Positions 1 to 8,693 of a stretch of 64,000 nucleotides of DNA are shown piece after piece (position 1 is the stretch's first letter; the number at the start of each line of letters is the position of its first letter). The stretch covers positions 2,415,001-2,479,000 of the forward strand of contig NC_014816.1 in assembly GCF_000175215.2 (NCBI RefSeq). Reading direction: 5' to 3'. This DNA is from Asticcacaulis excentricus CB 48 (GTDB taxonomy: Bacteria > Pseudomonadota > Alphaproteobacteria > Caulobacterales > Caulobacteraceae). The position numbers and the translations under genes were made by a program. The notes beneath the pieces were generated by a model that worked only from the letters and a program-made list of their open reading frames with translations, ran no database searches and was not told where the DNA came from.

Positions 1-78
1 TGGGTTCAGGTCGACGATATTGTCGTGGGTGACCGGCCAGACCGGATTTTGGCGTTCACCCCCATCCTGGTCGTCTGA
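1..78 (+). CDS. C-terminal end of lasso-peptide leader protease (B protein), cut by the window edge
   Basis: Frame 1 is open from the first base to a TGA at 76-78 and encodes the last 25 residues of a protein starting WVQVDDIVVGDRPD and ending FTPILVV. The pattern (a Trp-Val after a presumed catalytic His, then an acidic turn, GDRPD, and a hydrophobic tail) fits the end of the lasso-peptide B protein, a transglutaminase-like cysteine protease that removes the precursor leader. The stop overlaps the start of the cyclase gene in a TGATG, so the two are translationally coupled. The catalytic Cys and most of the protein lie left of the window. The assignment rests mainly on this short tail and on the cyclase next door. 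Confidence 0.6.
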   Translation, partial: WVQVDDIVVGDRPDRILAFTPILVV

Positions 79-1796
79 TGCGGTACGTAGCGTCTTTCTT
101 TGTGCGAGGCCACGTAAGCACGCCGGCATTACGACATCCAGAGCCAAAGGGCTTCGCATACGCAAAGGTATCTGGCGGACTAAGTGTGTGGTCGGACGCC
201 CCCATCCGACATCGGGCTCCGCTCATCACGGTTGGCGCCGTGTTTGATCGCGCTTCGTTTAAAGGACTCGATTGCGACCTCAGCGGATTGAGACAAGATG
301 GACTGAATACGCTTAAGGCGGAGACGTTCGGTCCCTATCTGGCGCTTGAGGTGGCCGACAATGGCACACTGCGGGTTTACCGGGACCCTTCGGGCGGCGC
401 GCCCTGCTACTATCTTCAAACGGAAGACGGTTTCTGGTTGGCCTCAGACGCCGATCTTCTGTTCACCCATAGTGGTGTGCATCCCAGCGTCTCATTGCCA
501 GGGCTAATCGAGCATTTACGAAGACCGGAGTTTCAGAATGAGGGCACCTGTCTCAACGTGAAACAGGTGCGCCCGGGCGAGCAGGTGGATCTGTCATTAT
601 CGGGGGAGGTAAGAGCCTGCCTATTCCCACCAGCCTCTTCTCTCCGGCCTCCAGAGCTGCACCGCGCCTATGACGACATAAAGGCCGAACTTAGAGCTCT
701 CATCCTCAGATCAATCAAAGCCTATGCCAGTGACTTCCCGCACGTTGTGGTGAGTTTCTCAGGCGGCCTCGATTCCTCTGTGGTTGCCGCGGGATTGGCG
801 CAGACCTCGACAAAGGTTTTGCTACACACCTTCAAAGGCCCGGATGCCAAGGGTGATGAAACGGCGTTTGCCGCCGAATGTGCCGCCTATCTTGGACTTA
901 GCCTTGAAATAGATACGCTCAGCATTGATGACGTCGATCTTTCGGCGACGATCTCTCCCCATCTGCCACGTCCCTCAACCTCGTTTTTCCTCCCGTCCCT
1001 CCTCAGAGGCTTTTCGACGTCTTCCCAGACCCGAACCGGAGGGGCTATCTTTAGTGGCAATGGCGGAGACAGTGTCTTTTGTTTCATGCATTCTGCCACC
1101 CCACTCGCAGACCTGATGTGCAGGCCCTCAGGTTTAACGCCATTCATGCAAACCTGGGCAGACGTGCAAAAGCTGACGCGTGCGAGCGCAACAGAGGTGC
1201 TCAGGCGGGCTTTGAAGACCGCGATGGCACGGGGCTACATCTGGCCAGAAAGCAATCTTTTGCTCAGCCGTGACACCTCTTCCTCGCGCCTTACCCCTGA
1301 CTCCGTTCTTTCTTCCCTTGAAGGGATCCTACCTGGGCGGTTACGGCATCTGGCGTTAATCAGACGAGCTCACAACACGTTTGAACCCTTTGCGCCGTGG
1401 CGCACACCCCCGGTTGTCCACCCGCTGATGGCGAAACCTATACAGGCCTTTTGCCTGTCGCTCCCAAGCTGGATGTGGGTGTCAGGCGGTAAGGATCGGT
1501 CACTCGTTCGCGATGCTTTTGAGGGTCTGTTACCCGACAGTGTGCGCCTACGGAAATCGAAGGGAAGCCCCGCAGGCTTTCTACATGCTCTATACAGAGC
1601 CAAAGGGCGCCAGATGATTGAGCGGATCCGTCATGGATATCTCAGGCGCGAAGGAATAATCGACATCTCAACGGGTCCGGACGCTCTCTTTTCGGAAGGG
1701 TTTCGCAATCCCAGGGTCATGCACCGCTTTTTTGAGCTCGCGGCCACGGAGGTGTGGATTGACCACTGGCGAAACTGGCGCCGTCCGCGGACCTAA
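78..1796 (+). CDS. atxC: Lasso-peptide macrolactam cyclase, asparagine-synthetase homologue (C protein)
   Basis: The 572-residue protein activates the Asp/Glu side chain of a cleaved lasso precursor by adenylation and closes the N-terminal macrolactam ring. The ATP-pyrophosphatase signature SGGLDSS is at about residues 227-233, preceded by a degenerate glutamine-amidotransferase-like N-terminal half that lacks the N-terminal catalytic Cys of true AsnB. A GNGGDS motif follows near residue 325. The length matches the lasso C family. The start ATG at 78 overlaps the upstream B stop, which supports it over internal starts. The gene converges on the isopeptidase with only four bases between the stop codons. 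An ordinary AsnB is unlikely given the missing Cys and the isopeptidase/TonB neighbours. Confidence 0.85.
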   Translation: MRYVASFFVRGHVSTPALRHPEPKGFAYAKVSGGLSVWSDAPIRHRAPLITVGAVFDRASFKGLDCDLSGLRQDGLNTLKAETFGPYLALEVADNGTLRVYRDPSGGAPCYYLQTEDGFWLASDADLLFTHSGVHPSVSLPGLIEHLRRPEFQNEGTCLNVKQVRPGEQVDLSLSGEVRACLFPPASSLRPPELHRAYDDIKAELRALILRSIKAYASDFPHVVVSFSGGLDSSVVAAGLAQTSTKVLLHTFKGPDAKGDETAFAAECAAYLGLSLEIDTLSIDDVDLSATISPHLPRPSTSFFLPSLLRGFSTSSQTRTGGAIFSGNGGDSVFCFMHSATPLADLMCRPSGLTPFMQTWADVQKLTRASATEVLRRALKTAMARGYIWPESNLLLSRDTSSSRLTPDSVLSSLEGILPGRLRHLALIRRAHNTFEPFAPWRTPPVVHPLMAKPIQAFCLSLPSWMWVSGGKDRSLVRDAFEGLLPDSVRLRKSKGSPAGFLHALYRAKGRQMIERIRHGYLRREGIIDISTGPDALFSEGFRNPRVMHRFFELAATEVWIDHWRNWRRPRT

Positions 1797-1800
1797 AGGC

Positions 1801-3816
1801 TTAGGGACATAAGCCCTTTGTTTGGGATTGAAGCGTATCGGTCACGAACGGGACGACCGCATTCATCACCGCCAATCGCTCAGCTGGCAAACGGGGCGCA
1901 TGGAGTGCGTCAGGAAAGTACTTAAGCACGACGGCGCTGCCGTATTGCTTGCGAAGCGCGTAATCCTCCCACGTTTCCAGAAGGGAGGAACTTCCAAACG
2001 CAAAGAGGAGCACCGGTGTTTTGACCTTCGCGGCTTTAGATACAATAAAAGTTTCAGACCCGGATGTGCCTCCCGGGGTTTGAGCGTTAAGCTCAAGGGC
2101 AAGGTTCTGGTAGTCAGCGCCAAGATTTTGCGAGGCGAGCCAGGACATGTAACCACCGGCCAACGCATCAGAGAGTACGACGGCTTTAAACCTGAGCACA
2201 CTCTCTGCCAGAGCATAGCGCACAGAAAATCCTGTGCGGCTCCATCCGAGTATGGCGAGCCGTTCCTTATCAACGAGACCCTCCTGACGGAGTTGTTCGA
2301 TAATCGCTTCATAGAGAGCCACCGCATTTGCGCCCTCCTGGTCAAGGGCGCCAGGCACGGGATCAGGCACTTGCACGACCGCGATACCGCCTTGTGCCAC
2401 GGCCTGAGCGCTATAGCCCGATGTGGCGAGGCCTTCAGGCTGAAACGTCTTCGGATCAAAACCGTGAGTCTGCATCATCAGAGGAAATCCGTGGCAAGGG
2501 CGCGCACCTTTGGGGAGATAAAGGCCGTAATGGTAGCTACGCTCACCCACCACGATCTGGCGAACCTCGACCTTGACGAGCCTGCCGAAATCGAAGCCCG
2601 GGTTGAAATCGTAGATCGGTTGAGAGGTGCCAGTCTCATTATCGAACCTGAAAAGCCGCGGCGGGTCATTCACGCCCTCAACAATTCTGAAGGACGGCTG
2701 ATCCGCTTGCGGGGTTTCGGCAGTACCCCAGGCCCCGTCCGTTTCGAGATAGGTTTGCCGCCGTGCGTCTGCGTCTTCAACGATGAGGGCGTGGGCATTC
2801 CGTGCACGGACAATACGCCCACTTACTCCCTGAATGGGCTCGGCGGTGCCTTGAGCACGACTTAATCGTACTGCCCCTTTTTTGCGATCGCGGCTGAGCC
2901 CCGTCACAAACAGGGCATCATCAGATTCCGACCACACTGGCGTATCGGAGGCAACGCTGGATAAGGGTGCCCGGATGAGGCGTTTTTGATCATCTGACCA
3001 GTAAAGCCGCAGTACGGCCGATCGCCTGGGATTTGGCGTCGTATCCTCGGCGGGTTCGCGTTTCACAAGAGCCACGATCTGGCCGTTTCTGGAGAGGCTT
3101 AAACTTGGTGTGAGATAATCCCCCTCGAGGATCACAACCGTACGCGCCCGCGTTGCGACCGTCTCGATGTTCAGATATCGGTCCCCGACTCGCCCCGTAT
3201 TGGCCGCCGCCCCGGAGCCTCGGTTGGCCAGAAGCTGGTCCGCGGTTTCTGTCTCTACCGATAAGCCTGTTCGTCTGGCCCGCTCATCTTCAAACAAGGG
3301 CCTTTGGGGGGCCTCAGAGATCCATGCGATGTGCGTCGTGTCAAAGGCTGAAACCGCATTCAATATAGGGTGCTTTTCACTTACGACTTTTTCGACATGC
3401 CCAATGGGAAGGGTGACCCGATAGACACCATATCCTGAGCGTTGGTCGTTGGCGACAAACTGCAACTGGCGCCCTGAGAGCCACTGAAGTCCGAGAATCC
3501 CCGTGACATTCGCCGGCGCGACGGCACGCCACACTTTGTGCGGCCTACAGGTCGTCAGACAGGTTCGGGCGTCAAACACCAGAAGCTCGTAGATGAGACG
3601 GTCTTTGCCGAGATCCGCCCGTTGCGTGATGACGGCCATATACCGGTCATCTGTCGATCGCTTCAGGGCGTAGGGAGCAAATGCCTGAGGCTCCCGCGGC
3701 AAGGTCAATCCAATCAGGTCTTCGACCAAAAAGGACCGGGTCTTTTCAGACCCGGCCAGTCCCGGAGTGGCAACCAAAAGCCCGGTGAGCAGGATCAGGG
3801 CGGGTAGAAGACGCAC
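1801..3816 (-). CDS. atxE: Lasso-peptide isopeptidase, S9 prolyl-oligopeptidase-like (AtxE family)
   Basis: The 671-residue protein has an N-terminal signal peptide (about residues 1-21, ending PGLAG), a beta-propeller-like middle, and a C-terminal alpha/beta-hydrolase domain. The nucleophile elbow GWSRTG puts Ser at residue 526 and the C-terminal PDALHAP puts His at 639; a Glu pair in LLETWED (614-617) could supply the acid. From memory, AtxE2 of Asticcacaulis excentricus uses Ser527, Glu610 and His638, so size and spacing agree closely. AtxE enzymes hydrolyse the isopeptide bond of an imported lasso peptide, linearising it in the periplasm. The gene starts two bases after the TonB receptor stop, so uptake and linearisation are co-transcribed. 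A general S9 peptidase is the alternative, but the context strongly favours AtxE. Confidence 0.88.
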   Translation of the reverse strand: MRLLPALILLTGLLVATPGLAGSEKTRSFLVEDLIGLTLPREPQAFAPYALKRSTDDRYMAVITQRADLGKDRLIYELLVFDARTCLTTCRPHKVWRAVAPANVTGILGLQWLSGRQLQFVANDQRSGYGVYRVTLPIGHVEKVVSEKHPILNAVSAFDTTHIAWISEAPQRPLFEDERARRTGLSVETETADQLLANRGSGAAANTGRVGDRYLNIETVATRARTVVILEGDYLTPSLSLSRNGQIVALVKREPAEDTTPNPRRSAVLRLYWSDDQKRLIRAPLSSVASDTPVWSESDDALFVTGLSRDRKKGAVRLSRAQGTAEPIQGVSGRIVRARNAHALIVEDADARRQTYLETDGAWGTAETPQADQPSFRIVEGVNDPPRLFRFDNETGTSQPIYDFNPGFDFGRLVKVEVRQIVVGERSYHYGLYLPKGARPCHGFPLMMQTHGFDPKTFQPEGLATSGYSAQAVAQGGIAVVQVPDPVPGALDQEGANAVALYEAIIEQLRQEGLVDKERLAILGWSRTGFSVRYALAESVLRFKAVVLSDALAGGYMSWLASQNLGADYQNLALELNAQTPGGTSGSETFIVSKAAKVKTPVLLFAFGSSSLLETWEDYALRKQYGSAVVLKYFPDALHAPRLPAERLAVMNAVVPFVTDTLQSQTKGLCP

Positions 3817-3818
3817 GC

Positions 3819-6410
3819 TTAGAAACTCCGGCTGAGGGTTAAACTGACATAACGGCCGATGGCGGAATGGTTGGTCGTATCAAAAGGAGTTTCAGTGCCA
3901 TACGAGGTGAATATCAGCGGGGGTTCCTGGTTAAACAGGTTTTGCACGGATAAAGACAGATGGGTCTGTTCACCGAGCTGTAACCGCCCTGAGACATCCA
4001 CCGTCGTGTAAGCGGGCACGTCTACCCAAGGCTGACGCCGGTCATCGGTTAGCCCCTGCATGTAATTGACATAGGTCTGGACGGAGGCCCCGCCGTGTCG
4101 CCACCCGAGCCCCGCGCGGACCCGTAGTTGCGCCGGATCAAAGACGGTTCCCGACAGGGCGTAGTAGGCCTGGGTTGGGCTGAGCTGCTGTCTGCTTTTG
4201 AGGTGGCTGGCGGAAACGCTAAGGACGTACTCGCTTCCCGCCGCACTGGTAAACCTGTGATCTACCGCCAGGTCATACCCGTTCAGGCGAAGCGCACTCG
4301 CGTTTTGCCACCGGTTATCGACAAGGGCGATGACCCGGGTCAGATCACGGCTCGGACTCCCAGACACCTGCAAACCGACGGCCGCGCCCGCGATTGCCGC
4401 GTTAATCTGCGCCTGCGAGGGATTGAAGGTGACGAGGGTGGTGTAGACCGGGTTAGTCAGAACCCCTGTGTAGGAGGTCAGAAGAACGGAGATGCGATCC
4501 GTGTAGTCGATATCAAAGTAGCTCAGTGAGACCGTCAGGCCGTCCACCGCCTTCGGGGTATATTCCAGCGTAAACGTCTTTGTCGTAGCCCTTTCGGGTT
4601 TGAGGGTGGTGTTACCGCCACTCATCGAGAGATAGGTCGCCCCGGTCGGGAAGGTCGTACCATAGCCACTGACATTCCGAAGGATGGTCTGCTGAACATT
4701 ATAGCGCTGCAGAAAATCGGGGGCCTTAAACGATTTGCCCCACGAGCCCTTGAAGGTGAGCGTGTCATTCGGCGCATAGACTAAACCCACCTTTGGCACG
4801 CTGACATCCTCAAGATCCGAAAACGCCTCATGGCGCGTGGCAAGCGTCAGGATCAGCCGATCGACGAACGAGACAGAATTGTCTTTCGAGACAAGTGGCA
4901 GGCTCAGTTCGGCAAACTGGTAGTCGTTGGTGCGGGTCACGTCGAACCGGCCGACGCTGTTGCCAGAGAGTGTGCGGGTATAGGCCATGCGGTTTTCGCG
5001 TGTGCCCGCGCCGATGGCGAGCCTCACCGGCCCACCCGGGAGACGAAACAGCGGTCCCTCCGCGAAAACCTCTGAGGCGCGCATCGCGTTACAATAACAA
5101 AGCGCACTGACGGCCCCGACGCCATTCGAATAGAGCAGGCCATAGAGTTGAGAATCGTCTTTTCCGGACTGAACCTGGCCGGTGACTTGCCAGCCATGGC
5201 CAAGGCGATAGTCCAGGGCCGCAAAGAGCGAATGGGCTGTTGTCTCTGGCATCGCGATGTTGCCATTGCGCTGATAGCCTTCGCCCTTCACGGGGGAGGC
5301 AATACTTGTTGAGTTACGACGGCTGACGAGACCATCAAAGCGAAGGTCAAGGTCGGGCGTAAGCGCGTACTGACCCGCGATGATGACATTGCGCTTGGAG
5401 ATCTGAGGGTAGAGCGTGTTCACCCCATCCATCGCATATGTGTAAGCTCTCTGACTGGCGACGATGGGATCGATTTCGGTCGCATCAATACCAATCATCA
5501 CACCGCCGCGTTCACCGTCGAGCCCTGTCACCAGGCTAAGCTGTTGCTGGCCCAGTCCGCCTTGCGTCGCACCACCGACACGCGCGTCGAGCCGCAACCC
5601 GGAAAAGCGGCGTTTCAGAACGACATTGACCACCCCGCCCACGGCGTCGGATCCGTAAAGGGCTGACGCCCCATCGGCGATCACCTCGAAGCGATCGATG
5701 GCCGCCAGGGGAATGGTAGAGAGATCGGCGCCGGCGGTGGCGGAATCATCGGCAAGCCTGTGTCCATTGAGAAGCGTCAGGGTCGCATCCGCTCCAATAC
5801 CGCGCAGGTTTGCCTTCGACCCGGAATTGGTGTTGGCGTTGAGATAACTGCCCTGGCTTACACCAACCCCGGGATTTTGCCCGCCGCCGTGCGCCTGGGG
5901 CAGGCTCATGAGGGCATCGCCCACATTGGAGAAGCCCCCCATTTGTATCTCTTCTTCGGTTTGCCGGATCACGGGGGCCGAGGGCCTCGCCCCGCGTATG
6001 CGAGAACCGATCACCACGACATCCTGCGGTGCGGCCTCCACGGCTTTCGCCTGCCCCTCCTTCGACTGGCGGGCCTTCAGATAAATGGCGGTATCGGTGA
6101 TTTCGGCGACGTCTAGCTTCGTGCCTTCTGTCAGCTTCAATAGGGCATCGGAGAGTGTGTAGTCGCCAACGAGTGCCGGTGAACGGGCATCTTTAGCGGC
6201 GTCAAACGGAAACAGGATCTGACGCCCGCTCTGCTCGGCGAGTGCCTTCAGGGCCTGTTGTGTAGATTGCGCCGGGATCGAATAGGTTCGCACGGGTGCC
6301 GATTGCGCGTTCGCGGCCCCAATCCAGGCAAAGCTAACGAGTGCTGTAAATCCCAGCAGAAAACAGGTGGTACGCGCCGGCGACCGGCAGGTCAGTGAGT
6401 GCATTGTCAT
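3819..6410 (-). CDS. TonB-dependent receptor with STN signalling domain, probable lasso-peptide importer
   Basis: The 863-residue outer-membrane protein has a signal peptide ending ANAQ at about residue 36. An STN (secretin/TonB short N-terminal) domain follows at about 45-110, then a plug domain from about 130 (DVVVIGSR, NLRGIGADATLTLLNGHR), then a 22-strand-type barrel ending in the terminal Phe of SLTLSRSF. The STN domain is typical of transducers that touch a FecR-type regulator on ligand binding, and a FecR and an ECF-like sigma gene lie just upstream. It probably imports the mature lasso peptide for the co-transcribed isopeptidase. GAAAGGGG sits directly before the ATG. The 128 bp gap before it (6411-6538) should hold the sigma-dependent promoter; GGGAAAC on the minus strand at 6463-6469 resembles an ECF -35, but no convincing -10 is visible. 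Confidence 0.9.
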   Translation of the reverse strand: MTMHSLTCRSPARTTCFLLGFTALVSFAWIGAANAQSAPVRTYSIPAQSTQQALKALAEQSGRQILFPFDAAKDARSPALVGDYTLSDALLKLTEGTKLDVAEITDTAIYLKARQSKEGQAKAVEAAPQDVVVIGSRIRGARPSAPVIRQTEEEIQMGGFSNVGDALMSLPQAHGGGQNPGVGVSQGSYLNANTNSGSKANLRGIGADATLTLLNGHRLADDSATAGADLSTIPLAAIDRFEVIADGASALYGSDAVGGVVNVVLKRRFSGLRLDARVGGATQGGLGQQQLSLVTGLDGERGGVMIGIDATEIDPIVASQRAYTYAMDGVNTLYPQISKRNVIIAGQYALTPDLDLRFDGLVSRRNSTSIASPVKGEGYQRNGNIAMPETTAHSLFAALDYRLGHGWQVTGQVQSGKDDSQLYGLLYSNGVGAVSALCYCNAMRASEVFAEGPLFRLPGGPVRLAIGAGTRENRMAYTRTLSGNSVGRFDVTRTNDYQFAELSLPLVSKDNSVSFVDRLILTLATRHEAFSDLEDVSVPKVGLVYAPNDTLTFKGSWGKSFKAPDFLQRYNVQQTILRNVSGYGTTFPTGATYLSMSGGNTTLKPERATTKTFTLEYTPKAVDGLTVSLSYFDIDYTDRISVLLTSYTGVLTNPVYTTLVTFNPSQAQINAAIAGAAVGLQVSGSPSRDLTRVIALVDNRWQNASALRLNGYDLAVDHRFTSAAGSEYVLSVSASHLKSRQQLSPTQAYYALSGTVFDPAQLRVRAGLGWRHGGASVQTYVNYMQGLTDDRRQPWVDVPAYTTVDVSGRLQLGEQTHLSLSVQNLFNQEPPLIFTSYGTETPFDTTNHSAIGRYVSLTLSRSF

Positions 6411-6538
6411 CCCCTTTCACGGTCAGTTCATGACCATCAAAGGCGAGACGCGCGCCCACATCGTTTCCCTAGTAACAAATTTAATAATTTAGTCCGGGGG
6501 CGGAGGATCGGGTCAAAAGCCCATAGACTCGATCGTCG

Positions 6539-7480
6539 TCACCGACTGATGACATAGCCTTCCTCGTCGCCCACCACGTTTAATCCAAAGCTCTGTCGTA
6601 ACCCTTCGAGAAAGGGCTTTGGATCCTTGAGGCTGAACCTTCCGGCAAGTCTTAAGTCGCCAATCTCCGGATCCGCGATGCGAATGGGCTTTTCGAGGTA
6701 GCGATTATACTCGGCAACCACCTCACTTAAGATCTGGCCGTCGAGATCGACGTAACCCTGGCGCCAGCCCGTTCGAAACTCGGTTTGCGACACGCTAAGG
6801 GTACGAGGTGCTGCCAGGTCAGATCCCAAAAGGACGCTTTGCTGCGGATGCAATCGAACGACGGCTCTTTCGGAGCCTTTGGGGGGTATTTCGGCCTCGC
6901 CTTTTAACACCAGAAGATCGAGGGTCTGGCCGTTTAGTCTGGCCAGATATTCGCCGGCTGACAGCACCACAATACGCCCCTGGCACATGAGACGACAGAC
7001 AATGGCTCCTGGGGCCTGGCGAATAAAGACCTCGCCTTCTTGAAGGGTCAGCTGAACAGCCCGGGCTGAAGCCTGCCACTTAATGCGCGTTTTGGTGTTG
7101 AGTTCGACATTCAGGTTTTGAGCGAGGGCGAGCATCCTGACCTCGCCCTGCTTTGTGTCTGATCGGCCTCGAGAGCGGAAGTAGAGGAGATAGCCCATGA
7201 GCGAAAACAGGATGAGCGCGCCCAAAAGGCCTAGGACAAAATACAGGTTGCGCCGCGTCCATAGGGGATAGAGGGCCAGACGATCGACGCCCTTTACCTG
7301 GTCTGCCCTCAGGCTCTCGTTGGCCGCAACAATCTTGGCGAAGGCCACGGCATTTTTTGGGTGACTGCCACGCCAGGCCTCAAAGGCGGGAAGCTCGGCC
7401 TCATCAGCTTGCAATCGGGCATACCAGGTCGCTGCCTCTTCAAGGGGCTTATCGACACCATCTTCCCGAATTCCGTTCAA
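6539..7480 (-). CDS. fecR: FecR-family anti-sigma/sigma regulator
   Basis: The 313-residue protein has a cytoplasmic FecR N-terminal domain (about 1-75, including EAATWYARLQ and FEAWRGSHPKNAVAF), one transmembrane helix (about 92-112), a periplasmic FecR domain with a GEVFI core, and a C-terminal STN-like region (about 235-313). FecR proteins hold the sigma factor until a TonB transducer signals ligand occupancy. The gene lies between the sigma gene (54 bp upstream) and the receptor, the classical fecI-fecR-fecA order. The likely signal is the lasso peptide bound by the receptor. Identity as FecR is firm; the ligand is inferred from context. Confidence 0.88.
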   Translation of the reverse strand: MNGIREDGVDKPLEEAATWYARLQADEAELPAFEAWRGSHPKNAVAFAKIVAANESLRADQVKGVDRLALYPLWTRRNLYFVLGLLGALILFSLMGYLLYFRSRGRSDTKQGEVRMLALAQNLNVELNTKTRIKWQASARAVQLTLQEGEVFIRQAPGAIVCRLMCQGRIVVLSAGEYLARLNGQTLDLLVLKGEAEIPPKGSERAVVRLHPQQSVLLGSDLAAPRTLSVSQTEFRTGWRQGYVDLDGQILSEVVAEYNRYLEKPIRIADPEIGDLRLAGRFSLKDPKPFLEGLRQSFGLNVVGDEEGYVISR

Positions 7481-7533
7481 AACACTTAACCCCTTTTACC
7501 TGACTTCAAACGCCCTGCCGGACGCCAGATGTC

Positions 7534-8337
7534 TCAGCGGGGCGGCGCGTCGTCCTGATCGGGCACCCCCTTGGCGAGGGCATCGTCTTCTATAGCCTTG
7601 GCCAGAAGATAAGAACCGCGGGCTATATGGTAGTCTACGCCTTTTACGGAGATTCCCAGCCGGCTGGCGATCTCTTTAATGGGCACACCTTCGAGGCGCC
7701 TCAAGCTTAAAACATAGCGGGTTGTCGCAGGCAGCTTTTTAAGGGCGTCTAAAGCGCGAGCGAGTTGCTGACGAACAGAGACCGTTTCAAAACCGTCCGG
7801 AGCGCCGGAGGCAAATTCAAGTGTCTCATTATCTGGCAGGCCCTGAAACGATATGACTTTCTGATGGCGAAGTTCAGAGCGCGCCAGATTGAGGATAATG
7901 CGTATGACGAATGCGCGAGGCTGTTCGATAGTGTCCCAGGCCTCATAAGCCAGTACACGCGCATAGGCGTCCTGAACGAGGTCGTTTGCCGCCTCCCGAT
8001 GTTTCGTGAGACTGTAGGCGATGCCAAAATAGGCTCTAGCATGGGGCAGGATCGACTGGGAAAACCAAAGGTCGATGGGGCGAACGCCCGGCGGTAAATG
8101 CCCCTCCCCCCCAAAGAAGTCGGAGACGGGGCGCTCTAAAATCCGCGACACGCGCAAAAGCTCAGAGGCCGAAGGCTTGAGTTTTCCGCTCTCAATCCGC
8201 TTCAAACGATCTGAGGTTATACCGATACCCAGTGCCATATCGCTCAGGGTCACTCGCTTTTGCTCGCGAAACAGTCGGATGTTTCGGCCAATGCTGAGCG
8301 TACGCTCTAAGGAACTAAGGTGCGGCCCGGTGTTCAT
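7534..8337 (-). CDS. ECF-type sigma factor (FecI-like) with N-terminal XRE helix-turn-helix domain
   Basis: The 267-residue protein joins two DNA-binding modules. Residues about 15-72 form an XRE/Cro-type HTH (GRNIRLFREQKRVTLSDMA, then ITSDRLKRIESGKLKPS). Residues about 88-245 are sigma-70 region 2 (YSLTKHREAANDLVQDAYARVL) and region 4 (LSLRRLEGVPIKEIASRLG), as in FecI. Ordinary FecI proteins are about 170 residues and lack the HTH. The start at 8337 places the HTH inside the same unbroken frame, so this is a fusion and not two genes. It should direct transcription of the receptor/isopeptidase operon under FecR control. The HTH may autoregulate or tether the sigma factor to a specific promoter; that is inference. 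Confidence 0.85.
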   Translation of the reverse strand: MNTGPHLSSLERTLSIGRNIRLFREQKRVTLSDMALGIGITSDRLKRIESGKLKPSASELLRVSRILERPVSDFFGGEGHLPPGVRPIDLWFSQSILPHARAYFGIAYSLTKHREAANDLVQDAYARVLAYEAWDTIEQPRAFVIRIILNLARSELRHQKVISFQGLPDNETLEFASGAPDGFETVSVRQQLARALDALKKLPATTRYVLSLRRLEGVPIKEIASRLGISVKGVDYHIARGSYLLAKAIEDDALAKGVPDQDDAPPR

Positions 8338-8693
8338 GCGCTAACCCCCGAGGCTTCAATTGGCGGTTCGCCCCCGCCTTGAAGAAGCCTCCTCGATCCT
8401 GGAGATCGGGGAGTTCGAAACCGGTGTTACACGGCCCTGTAGCCTTTAGCCGGGGCCTGTTGCATGCGCTACAGGCTCCCCGACCACATAGGTCAAGGAG
8501 GTGTGTCGGAATGGCCGACATCAACCAGTAACACGGGGTTTCGACGCCCCAGAGCCGCGCGTACGACTCCAACCATGAGTCTATCAAAGCTATTTGAGAA
8601 ACGCCAGCCCTCTCCGATAAATTGTAAAATATTTATGGTATATTTTTACGCGCATCGGTTGTCTTACCCGATTTCTCCTGATCCCATCCGGGC
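8338..8693. other. Intergenic region between the sigma gene and the virD4 3' end
   Basis: These 356 bp hold no convincing gene. They must contain the promoter for the leftward sigma-fecR genes and any terminator for the leftward secretion operon. An AT-rich near-perfect inverted repeat lies at 8624-8649 (GTAAAATAT, 7-base loop, ATATTTTTAC). It lacks the GC-rich stem of a standard terminator. Short open frames on both strands look like chance. Confidence 0.4.

Noticed and set aside
1822..2865. A 347-codon plus-strand frame
   Set aside because: It is the antisense of the isopeptidase gene, whose signal peptide and catalytic motifs are clear; the plus-strand translation is low-complexity and basic.
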